From Hyphomicrobiales bacterium (GTDB taxonomy: Bacteria; Pseudomonadota; Alphaproteobacteria; Rhizobiales; Rhizobiaceae), in NCBI GenBank assembly GCA_900489925.1, contig UEHQ01000001.1:62001-126000 (forward strand): a DNA stretch of 64,000 nt, in the 5' to 3' direction. A model generated the notes under the pieces. That model ran no database searches and was not told the origin of the DNA. It saw nothing but the letters and a program-made list of their open reading frames with translations. The stretch's first letter is position 1; the number at the start of each line of letters is the position of its first letter. Of this stretch, positions 58,032 through 64,000 are shown one piece after another. Position numbers and translations under genes: made by a program.

Positions 58032-59057
58032 TCAGGCTCCGAGCTTTCCGAGACTTGCAAGATTGGGCAGACCGAAGATCGACAGATCCGCAGGTTCGGC
58101 GGCGGCATCGGTCCGCAGTCCGGCGCGCAGCTTGGCCGAGCGCGCCCGCGGATTTGCCTCTGCTTCCGCTTCGCTCGCAGACACCATCGGCTTTCCGATC
58201 CGGTCGAACGTCGCAGCGCGTTCATGCGCGACCGGCAGGTGGCGCGAACCGGAGGCCTTGCCGGCGCGATCCGAAAAGAACGTCTTCACAATGCGGTCTT
58301 CCAGCGAATGAAAGGTGACAACGACAAGACGACCGCCAGGCTTCAGCGCGCGTTCGGCCGCGAAGAGCGCCTGCGCCAACTCGCCAAGCTCGTCGTTCAC
58401 GAAGATGCGCAGAGCCTGGAATACACGCGTCGCCGGATGAATCTTGTCCTTCATCTTGCGCGGGGTAACGATCTCGATCAGGCCAGCCAGATCGCGCGTC
58501 GTTTCAAATGGCTTTTCAGCGCGGCGCTTCTCGATCGCGTGAGCGATACGCGGCGCCTGGCTTTCCTCGCCAAGGAAATGAAAGATCCGAATAAGCTCGG
58601 CCACCTTGGCGCGATTGACGACATCCGCGGCAGACACACCCGCGGCCGACATGCGCATATCCAGCGGCCCGGACTTCTGGAACGAAAAGCCGCGCTCGGC
58701 CTCATCGATCTGCATCGACGACACGCCGATATCGAGCACGACGCCATCCAGCCCACCGGCGGGCGCGTGATCGGCCAATTGGGAGAACTGCGAGTGAACA
58801 AGCCGGAGGTGGCCGCCGTGCGCCGCCACCAATGCCTGACCGGCGGCAATTGCCGTCGGATCGCGATCGAGCGCAACCACATCGGCACCGGCCGCCAGGA
58901 TGGCCGAGGTATAACCACCGGCGCCAAACGTCCCGTCCAGGATAATCTTACCGGAAGACGGCTCAAGCGCCGCAAGAACCTCGTTCAGAAGAACCGGAAT
59001 ATGGCGAATCGATCCGCCACCGGCATCAGATGAACCTCCGCCAGGATTCGCCACCAT
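58032..59057 (-). CDS. rsmH: 16S rRNA m4C1402 methyltransferase RsmH (MraW)
   Basis: A 341-residue SAM-dependent enzyme that N4-methylates C1402 of 16S rRNA. It starts with the typical [18 protein letters not shown], then [20 protein letters not shown] (SAM loop), [36 protein letters not shown] and [13 protein letters not shown]. The ATG at 59057 follows GAGGGAA and lies 14 bases after the mraZ stop. A long in-frame extension upstream overlaps mraZ and is not coding in this frame. Confidence 0.97.
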   Translation of the reverse strand: MVANPGGGSSDAGGGSIRHIPVLLNEVLAALEPSSGKIILDGTFGAGGYTSAILAAGADVVALDRDPTAIAAGQALVAAHGGHLRLVHSQFSQLADHAPAGGLDGVVLDIGVSSMQIDEAERGFSFQKSGPLDMRMSAAGVSAADVVNRAKVAELIRIFHFLGEESQAPRIAHAIEKRRAEKPFETTRDLAGLIEIVTPRKMKDKIHPATRVFQALRIFVNDELGELAQALFAAERALKPGGRLVVVTFHSLEDRIVKTFFSDRAGKASGSRHLPVAHERAATFDRIGKPMVSASEAEAEANPRARSAKLRAGLRTDAAAEPADLSIFGLPNLASLGKLGA

Positions 59058-59071
59058 TCCGTTCCCTCGTT

Positions 59072-59512
59072 CTAGTTGGAACGCCTGCCCGCCAGCCTGC
59101 GTTCCCCTCGTGCCTGTGCCTGGGCAGCCTGAAATGCCTGCGGCTGCCACAGCTGAAAATGATCCGCCCGACCAACGAATGTCACTTCGTCCGAGATACT
59201 GGTGAAGTCGCGAATGAAATCCGTGACCATCAACCGCCCCTCGGCGTCGAGCTTCATGAAGACCCCGCCCCCATGAATAAGAAGCGACACCTCGTTCGCA
59301 TCCGGCGAAAACGGATCCTCCGCAGCGATCTGCCGTTCGAACCTTTCGAGAAGATCCGAACCGCCGACGCTGATCGCCGGAAACACAAAGTCCTGAAAGC
59401 AATAGAGTTCCAGAACATTGCGCTGCGCCAGTACGGAACGAAATGCCGCCGGCACGGAAACCCGGCCCTTGGAATCGATCCTGTTGGTCGCATTTGAAAG
59501 GAAGCGGCTCAT
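59072..59512 (-). CDS. mraZ: transcriptional regulator MraZ
   Basis: A 146-residue regulator with two SpoVT/AbrB-type DNA-binding modules. The first contains [17 protein letters not shown] (residues 9-25) and the second [17 protein letters not shown], each with the conserved D-x-K/E-GR core. MraZ forms rings and represses its own operon by binding short TGGG direct repeats. The ATG at 59512 gives the usual MxRFLSN start; an ATG four codons earlier is possible. Four ATGGG repeats at 59688-59722 over the likely promoter suggest autoregulation here. Confidence 0.95.
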   Translation of the reverse strand: MSRFLSNATNRIDSKGRVSVPAAFRSVLAQRNVLELYCFQDFVFPAISVGGSDLLERFERQIAAEDPFSPDANEVSLLIHGGGVFMKLDAEGRLMVTDFIRDFTSISDEVTFVGRADHFQLWQPQAFQAAQAQARGERRLAGRRSN

Positions 59513-59687
59513 GACACGAAACATCCGTTCCCGAAAGAGCCCGGACAAAAATCAGACGCCCGGAACCTCGAAATTCAGACACGGCCTCGCAAGCCGAACG
59601 AGACAAACCCCGCTCGACGCTCCCGCAACGGGAGGCGCCTTGGCTTTGCGATGAATGGGCACCTGATTGCCCTTGCGCAGTGCATGA

Positions 59688-59722
59688 ATGGGATAACATG
59701 GGACCATATGGGCGTCAATGGG
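59688..59722 (-). promoter_or_regulatory. mraZ operon promoter overlapped by four MraZ-box-like repeats
   Basis: ATGGG occurs at 59688, 59698, 59708 and 59718 on the plus strand, an exact 10-bp period (one helical turn), with non-conserved 5-base spacers. On the minus strand a -35 hexamer TTGACG (59718-59713) and a weak -10 TATCCC (59695-59690) are 17 bases apart inside the array. E. coli MraZ binds TGGGN repeats with 5-base spacers over its own promoter. The promoter call is weaker than the repeat call. A fifth, out-of-phase ATGGG is at 59655. Confidence 0.7.
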
Positions 59723-59774
59723 AAACGCCCGTCTCACGATGAGCGCAGTATCGAAAATTTATAAGCTGTTAAGT

Positions 59775-59789
59775 TTAACAAAGGGTTAG
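59775..59789. promoter_or_regulatory. CtrA-like box upstream of the mraZ promoter
   Basis: TTAA-N7-TTAG on the plus strand, with a further TTAA at 59769. It lies about 55 bases upstream of the proposed -35 of mraZ in an AT-rich stretch. Confidence 0.3.
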
Positions 59790-59913
59790 GATCGACCGAT
59801 TATGGGGCAGACAGGCCGCCCCTTTTGCGCGCCCTGAGTGCGCCGCCAGAAATGGATTGCGAGTGGAAATAAGTGACCAGAAACAGGCAATTAGCCGCAG
59901 CGCCTGCAATCTC

Positions 59914-60252
59914 TCATCGAGCAAGCAGCACATTTTCCATGTTGGGTGTTATCTTTTGCTCGCCATATAGAGCGATGTAGTCTTCGCGGGTGATGCGCCC
60001 GGAAGCAATACCGCTGATGATGCGGTTGCAGGCCACGACACCCACACGATCTTCCGACACCTTCAGCGCCGCAGCCGCCTCCTTGCGCGACTTTTCGGAA
60101 ATGCGTCTCTCGATGCATGTCTGGATGACGGAGCTTCGTGCGGCGCTGCCGCCCCTGAGATAATAGGCAACGGCGTCATATTCCGAGCCATAAGAAGAAC
60201 AACCGCTTGCTGTTACACATGCCACAAAAACAAACGCTGCAATGGGGCGCAT
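59914..60252 (-). CDS. small uncharacterised lipoprotein
   Basis: A 112-residue protein from the ATG at 60252, which gives a lipoprotein signal peptide with lipobox A-S-G-C and Cys18. The mature part is hydrophilic and probably helical, with CIERRISEKSRKEAAAALK and VACNRIISGIASGRITRED. Two further Cys residues could form a disulphide. No family is recognised. It is on the same strand as mraZ but 401 bases upstream, so it is probably separate from the division operon. Confidence 0.65.
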   Translation of the reverse strand: MRPIAAFVFVACVTASGCSSYGSEYDAVAYYLRGGSAARSSVIQTCIERRISEKSRKEAAAALKVSEDRVGVVACNRIISGIASGRITREDYIALYGEQKITPNMENVLLAR

Positions 60253-60433
60253 ACCGATCTCCCAACAGAACGCGAGAGAACTATGCGATGGATCGAGACT
60301 TCGCAACCTCAGCGGGACGGCACAACAGCCACTGCCCAACAGACAACCTGGGCGAGACAAGAACTAACCAACCCGACGGAGAGACAGCCAGAGCACCTTT
60401 TTCAAGAGCTCCACCGCACTACCTTCGGATGAG

Positions 60434-60448
60434 TTTAGATAGTCTAAA
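60434..60448. promoter_or_regulatory. inverted repeat TTTAGA-N3-TCTAAA, candidate operator
   Basis: A perfect 6-bp inverted repeat with a 3-base spacer lies in the gap between the divergent lipoprotein and zinc-ribbon genes, 83 bases before the latter's start. The arms resemble those of the rhizobial Irr iron control element (TTTAGAA...TTCTAAA), though the centre differs. Confidence 0.4.
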
Positions 60449-60530
60449 ATAGCGTTGCACCGGGCAATTGATTACCTGCCATCCGACAACATATTACCAA
60501 CCTCTAAAACAAAGACGGTGGAGTAATGCG

Positions 60531-60722
60531 ATGACGAACTTCACATTGAAGGGGCTTCTTTCCGGGTGGGCACACGCACAGGTGCCGGTCCCGATCAAGA
60601 AGGGCATGACCGCCGACATCCGATGCGACGGCTGCGGAACGATATTCAAGCGCTGGTCCGTTCTCGCACACAGCAGCACTCTTTGCGAAGAGTGCCTGGC
60701 GAAATTGCCGACGGCACACTGA
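60531..60722 (+). CDS. 63-residue zinc-ribbon-like protein
   Basis: The ATG at 60531 has GGTGGAG 8 bases upstream. The 63 residues contain two CxxC knuckles, Cys32-Cys35 (CDGCGTIF) and Cys52-Cys55 (CEECLAKL), a zinc-ribbon arrangement. The N-terminal 30 residues are neutral with PVPIKKG. No family is recognised; similar small ribbons bind nucleic acid or protein. An inverted repeat upstream may control it. It converges on rnpB, ending 48 bases from the RNA's 3' end. Confidence 0.65.
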   Translation: MTNFTLKGLLSGWAHAQVPVPIKKGMTADIRCDGCGTIFKRWSVLAHSSTLCEECLAKLPTAH

Positions 60723-60769
60723 CCCGATCGGAGCTCGCAGCCGACACGTCGGCGTGTGCAGGGATAATC

Positions 60770-61163
60770 GCCAGTTGGCCTGTAAGCCGGGTTCTGTATG
60801 GCTCCGGCCGAAACCGGAACGTGGCAGCCATTCCTCTGGGACAGCGCTCGCGCGCTGCCTCTCGCAACCCACCCGGATGACTGGCCTGGAAACCAGCCGG
60901 ACGGCTTGCGCCGTCCGCGTCATCCCTATTCGGTCTTGCTCCCGGTGGGGTTTACCTTGCCATCGCCGTTGCCGGAGATGCGGTGGGCTCTTACCCCACC
61001 CTTTCACCCTTACCTGCCAAGGCAGGCGGTTTGCTTTCTGTGGCACTTTCCCTGAGGTCGCCCTCGCCGGACGTTATCCGGCACCGTGTTTCCGTGGAGC
61101 CCGGACTTTCCTCACCCTACCGTCTTTCGACATTGGTAAAGCGCGGCTGCCCGGCCAACTGGC
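60770..61163 (-). ncRNA. rnpB: RNase P RNA
   Basis: The minus strand shows the universal RNase P RNA blocks: GTAGGGTGAGGAAAGTCCGG near the 5' end (CR-I) and CAGAACCCGGCTTACAGGCC near the 3' end (CR-V), plus a GGGTAAGAGCCCACCGC-type central region. P1 is closed by CCAGTTGGCC at the 5' end pairing with GGCCAACTGG at the 3' end, which sets the limits at about 394 nt. It is the catalytic component that matures tRNA 5' ends. End positions are estimates from P1. Confidence 0.95.
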
Positions 61164-61215
61164 ATGGCTCCCTTAACGGACTGTCCTGACGATTGCTACC
61201 GAAATATCGGCAGCA

Positions 61216-62406
61216 TCAACGGAAGTGCGGACGGAAATCGGTCGCATAGCCCTGATTGCCGATTTCTCCCTCGATCAGCAGTTCAGCGCCCAGCCTCCCG
61301 ATCTCGTCGGAACTCTTGGCCGCAGTTCCGCAGCCGCCGGTCAGAACGGCAATGCGCGGTGACGAGGTGAACCCGATCATCGGATACCCGCTCGGCGTGT
61401 GCGATACGACGCAAGACGCCGTGGATGTGGAAAGTGGCTCCAGCGATGGCACCAGCCGCGATATGATACGGGTCAGGTGCGCCTGAACGCTCTCGCGCCC
61501 ATCCCCCTTGAACCAGGTACGCAGTTCCGGTTCGCTGCCGAGCACCATATCATCGGGGTCGCCGCCAATCTTCAGGTAGAGCCTGCCATCCGGATAGCGG
61601 ATCGGCGGCAGCATATAGATGCTGTCCCGCCCATCGCCATCATGAGCAATCAGCGCCGGCATCTCGCGGAAAGCCTCCGCGGCCGCTTCGCTGATCTCGT
61701 AGAAAGCGACGGTGCGGGCATGAACCTTTATGTCAACTGGCCGCGGCAAGAGATTCTCCGCAATGGAAAAACCGCCGGCCGCCAACAGTACTTTCTCCCC
61801 GCGATAGCACGCGCCATCCGATGTCTCGACACAGACGCCATCGGCCGTGTCGCGGATCGAGACGGCGAAATTCTTGATAACGGTGGCACCCGCCCTCTCC
61901 GCCGCCAGCGATTGCGCCTTCACGAGATTGCGCGGGCTGACATGGCCGGCCGCGGTCGCCTCGTGAACACCTTCGCTCAGGGAAGGAAAGGCAAAAAATG
62001 GGAATCTCTCTCGCAGCCTGTCGTCGCTCAGGATCGACGTCTCGATATCGAGCGAGGCAGCCGCCACGACCGTCCGGGCCACATAATCATCGACGCCGCC
62101 GCGTTCCGGGCCAACCACCAGGCAGCCCGCCGGCGTGTAGAAACCGATGCCGCTTTCGCGCTCTATTTCATGATATCGCGCGATCGATCGGTGCGCGAGC
62201 AAGGCCCAATCGCGGTCTGGATCAATCGTGCGCGTGATCCGGCCTTCGTCGTAGTGGCTTCCAAAGACGCCACCGTGATGCTTCCGATCGGTGGGTTCAT
62301 CTGGGCCGATGACCGCAACGCCGTCCACCCTGCGCGCCAGATGGCGTGCCGTAGCAGCGCCCATCAACCCGCGACCCACAACGATGTACTTGTAATTCCC
62401 GATCAT
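61216..62406 (-). CDS. FAD-dependent oxidoreductase, DAO family (second of a tandem pair)
   Basis: A 396-residue flavoprotein resembling sarcosine or N-methyl amino acid oxidases. The FAD motif YIVVGRGLMGAATARHLARR is at the N-terminus; SHYDEGRITRTIDPD and ESGIGFYTPAGCLVVGP follow, and the C-terminus has AVLTGGCGTAAKSSDEIG. The ATG at 62406 is preceded by AGGCGG; an ATG at 62418 directly abuts the upstream stop (TAGATG). It is clearly paralogous to the gene before it, and the pair forms an operon. The amine substrate is unknown. Cytoplasmic; no signal peptide. Confidence 0.85.
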   Translation of the reverse strand: MIGNYKYIVVGRGLMGAATARHLARRVDGVAVIGPDEPTDRKHHGGVFGSHYDEGRITRTIDPDRDWALLAHRSIARYHEIERESGIGFYTPAGCLVVGPERGGVDDYVARTVVAAASLDIETSILSDDRLRERFPFFAFPSLSEGVHEATAAGHVSPRNLVKAQSLAAERAGATVIKNFAVSIRDTADGVCVETSDGACYRGEKVLLAAGGFSIAENLLPRPVDIKVHARTVAFYEISEAAAEAFREMPALIAHDGDGRDSIYMLPPIRYPDGRLYLKIGGDPDDMVLGSEPELRTWFKGDGRESVQAHLTRIISRLVPSLEPLSTSTASCVVSHTPSGYPMIGFTSSPRIAVLTGGCGTAAKSSDEIGRLGAELLIEGEIGNQGYATDFRPHFR

Positions 62407-62418
62407 GGCCGCCTGCAT

Positions 62419-63606
62419 CTATCGAAACACCGGCGTCAGTTCCCGGCCGAAGTCCTCTTCGCCCAGTCGCCCTTGGGTCATGACGACTGCACCGAGGCGG
62501 CCCAGTTCGTCGGAGGATTTCGCGGCCACGAAGTTGCCACCGGTCAGAACGGCAATTCGCGGCGAATCTGTGTAGCCCGCGTAGGGATAGCTCGTCGGCG
62601 TAAAGGTCGCGACACAGGGCGCCGCAGTGACCGGGCATCCCGCAAGTCCCGGCATCAGCTGCAAGGCCGTCTCGACCAACAAGTCACGCTCGGCGGCATC
62701 GCCATCCGAGCGGAACCAAGTACCGGCGTCCTCGAGCGTATCGAAAACCCGCGCTTCCGTATCTCCACCAAGTTTCAGGTAGGTCTTGCCATCGGGGTAG
62801 CGCACCGGCGGCAGAATATAGACGTGATCCTCGTCACGATCGCCGAAGACGATGCTGGACGGCATTTTCCCGAACAGCGCCATTTCGCGTTCGCCGAGTT
62901 CAAAGAAGGCAACCGTGCGCGCCGCCACGCGAATGTCCACCGGCGCAGGCAGAAGCTGATTGAAATTGCTGAACCCACCGGCCGCTACGAGGACCCGCTC
63001 GGCGGTGTGGATCACGCCAGCCGCTGTGACCTCGACATGCGAGCCCGTGTCGCGAACGGCGGTAACGGTCGCGTCGATGATCGCGACCCCACCCTGCTTG
63101 GCGAGTTTTGCCTGAGCCTTGACGAGCGCGCGCGGATTGACATGTCCCGCCCTACGTCCCTCAAAATAGCCTTTGAAAGACGGATCGAGGGAAAATTGCG
63201 GGAAGCGCTCGCGCAGCGCGGAGGGCTCCAGTGTCTCGACAATCAGGCCGAGCGTTTCGCTGAGCTGAAGTGCCCGACCGATATACCCTTCGCCGGGACG
63301 CGGCGAAGGTCCGGCGAACAGGCAACCGGCTTCCGTATAGAAGGAAATACCGCTCTTTTCCTCGATGTCCGCATAGCGATCGAGAGAGCGTGCCGCAAGC
63401 GTTGCCCATACCAGGTTATCGTCGAATGTGCGCGTAATACGCGCCTCATCATAGTGACTGGCGAAGACGCCATGATGGCTCTTGCGCTCCGCCGGCTCGC
63501 GCGGACCAATCAGCGCGACGCCTTCGATCATCCCGGAAAGATGGCGGGCAGCTGCCGCGCCCATCATTCCGCATCCGACCACGATTGCCTTGAAATCGAC
63601 TGCCAT
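62419..63606 (-). CDS. FAD-dependent oxidoreductase, DAO family (first of a tandem pair)
   Basis: A 395-residue paralogue of the following gene. The FAD-binding motif is AIVVGCGMMGAAAARHLSGM; SHYDEARITRTFDDN and KSGISFYTEAGCLFAGP align with the second copy, as does AVLTGGNFVAAKSSDELGRLG at the C-terminus. Sarcosine oxidase-like oxidation of a secondary amine or N-methyl amino acid is the family expectation. ATG at 63606. Two homologous but divergent oxidases in one operon may handle related substrates. Confidence 0.85.
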   Translation of the reverse strand: MAVDFKAIVVGCGMMGAAAARHLSGMIEGVALIGPREPAERKSHHGVFASHYDEARITRTFDDNLVWATLAARSLDRYADIEEKSGISFYTEAGCLFAGPSPRPGEGYIGRALQLSETLGLIVETLEPSALRERFPQFSLDPSFKGYFEGRRAGHVNPRALVKAQAKLAKQGGVAIIDATVTAVRDTGSHVEVTAAGVIHTAERVLVAAGGFSNFNQLLPAPVDIRVAARTVAFFELGEREMALFGKMPSSIVFGDRDEDHVYILPPVRYPDGKTYLKLGGDTEARVFDTLEDAGTWFRSDGDAAERDLLVETALQLMPGLAGCPVTAAPCVATFTPTSYPYAGYTDSPRIAVLTGGNFVAAKSSDELGRLGAVVMTQGRLGEEDFGRELTPVFR

Positions 63607-63710
63607 GCTTCACTTCACCTCGTTTCGAGGTCAGATAGCACGGCTGCCGCGTTGAATCACATTCTTAAGTGGGAGCCTTAAGTGATTCACGAACAAGGAT
63701 TTGCAGAGGA

Positions 63711-64000
63711 TCAGTCGATCATTGCGAGCACTTTGCCGCAATAAGCCTTCGAAACCGGGTTCATCCGGGTTGCCGCATGTCCTGCATTGTACTTCAGGAT
63801 CGTACCGCAGGTCTCGCCGCCGCCCAGCTGGTGCGCCGCCGCCAGATACTTCATGCCGTACTTGATGTTGGTTTCCGGGTCGAACAGGCCCTTGCGCGTT
63901 CCTGAGTAGCCCATCATGCGTGCCGTCGCGGGCTTGATCTGCATGAGCCCGATTTCGCCGGCGCTGCCGCGAGCATTCGGATTGAAGTTGCTCTCGACAC
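63711..64000 (-). CDS. lytic transglycosylase, SLT domain (5' truncated by window)
   Basis: The frame is open to the window edge; the visible 96 codons contain VESNFNPNARGSAGEIGLMQ followed by IKPATARMMGY, the SLT (Slt70-like) active-site region with the catalytic Glu in VES and the GLMQI motif. NIKYGMKYLAAAHQLGG and ILKYNAGHAATRM also fit the family. The product cleaves peptidoglycan glycan strands in the periplasm. Signal peptide and full length lie outside the window. Confidence 0.9.
   Translation of the reverse strand, partial: VESNFNPNARGSAGEIGLMQIKPATARMMGYSGTRKGLFDPETNIKYGMKYLAAAHQLGGGETCGTILKYNAGHAATRMNPVSKAYCGKVLAMID

Larger units (their letters stand above)
59513..59913. other. mraZ upstream region
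   Basis: 401 bases without a gene, between a small lipoprotein gene and mraZ. It holds the ATGGG repeat array and promoter (59688-59722), a CtrA-like box (59775-59789) and a small hairpin (CTCCCG / CGGGAG, 59620-59634) within the mraZ leader. Confidence 0.7.

Noticed and set aside
58031..58225. N-terminal extension of ftsL by 65 codons
   Set aside because: It overlaps rsmH in another frame and lacks any membrane or conserved sequence; the ATG at 58030 gives a normal FtsL topology.
61399..63681. A 760-codon open frame antisense to both DAO oxidases
   Set aside because: Low-complexity Arg/His-rich product, and both minus-strand genes show full conserved families.

Overview
The window is a stretch of alphaproteobacterial chromosome, almost certainly Rhizobiaceae (Rhizobium/Agrobacterium/Ensifer type). 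The evidence is high GC coding DNA, an FtsZ of 580 residues with the long Gln/Pro linker of rhizobial FtsZ1, an alphaproteobacterial RNase P RNA, a flagellin and chemotaxis genes, and a complete division and cell wall (dcw) cluster followed by lpxC-bamD-recN-ligA. No IS element, tRNA, rRNA or CRISPR array was recognised. No previously undescribed multigene system is evident. The most interesting signals are regulatory.

Bases 1-13,100: a DUF2000 gene cut by the window edge, an OmpA-type lipoprotein, a solitary flagellin, a two-gene RND efflux operon, a decayed alpha/beta hydrolase pseudogene, the UvrD/PcrA helicase, then a small accessory patch (a 33-residue secreted peptide, an unrecognised 246-residue protein, a small membrane protein) and a siderophore-interacting reductase.

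Bases 13,100-30,700: mostly single metabolic or transport genes: an EF-hand protein, a CPA1 Na+/H+ antiporter, a GrpB protein, a FucP-type sugar permease, nicotinamidase, DUF2164, AzlCD, a PepP-type aminopeptidase, a 57-residue orphan protein, prmA, a FAD monooxygenase, a Sco1 copper chaperone, an MCP-CheW pair, an aldose epimerase, CreA, a DEDDh exonuclease and a GNAT acetyltransferase.

Bases 30,700-59,800: the dcw cluster, on the minus strand. In transcription order it is mraZ-rsmH-ftsL-ftsI-murE-murF-mraY-murD-ftsW-murG-murC-murB, an insertion (metallophosphoesterase, MFS permease, aqpZ), then ddl-ftsQ-ftsA-ftsZ, lpxC, bamD, recN, ligA. Many genes overlap by 4 bases, so translation is probably coupled. 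Together they make the peptidoglycan precursor from UDP-MurNAc to lipid II, build the divisome, start lipid A synthesis and assemble outer membrane proteins. Four ATGGG repeats with an exact 10-bp period lie over the likely mraZ promoter and look like an MraZ operator. CtrA-like TTAA-N7-TTAA variants lie upstream of mraZ, ddl, the flagellin and the MCP.

Bases 59,800-64,000: a small lipoprotein, a 63-residue zinc-ribbon-like protein with an inverted repeat upstream, rnpB, two tandem paralogous FAD oxidoreductases and the start of a lytic transglycosylase cut by the window edge.
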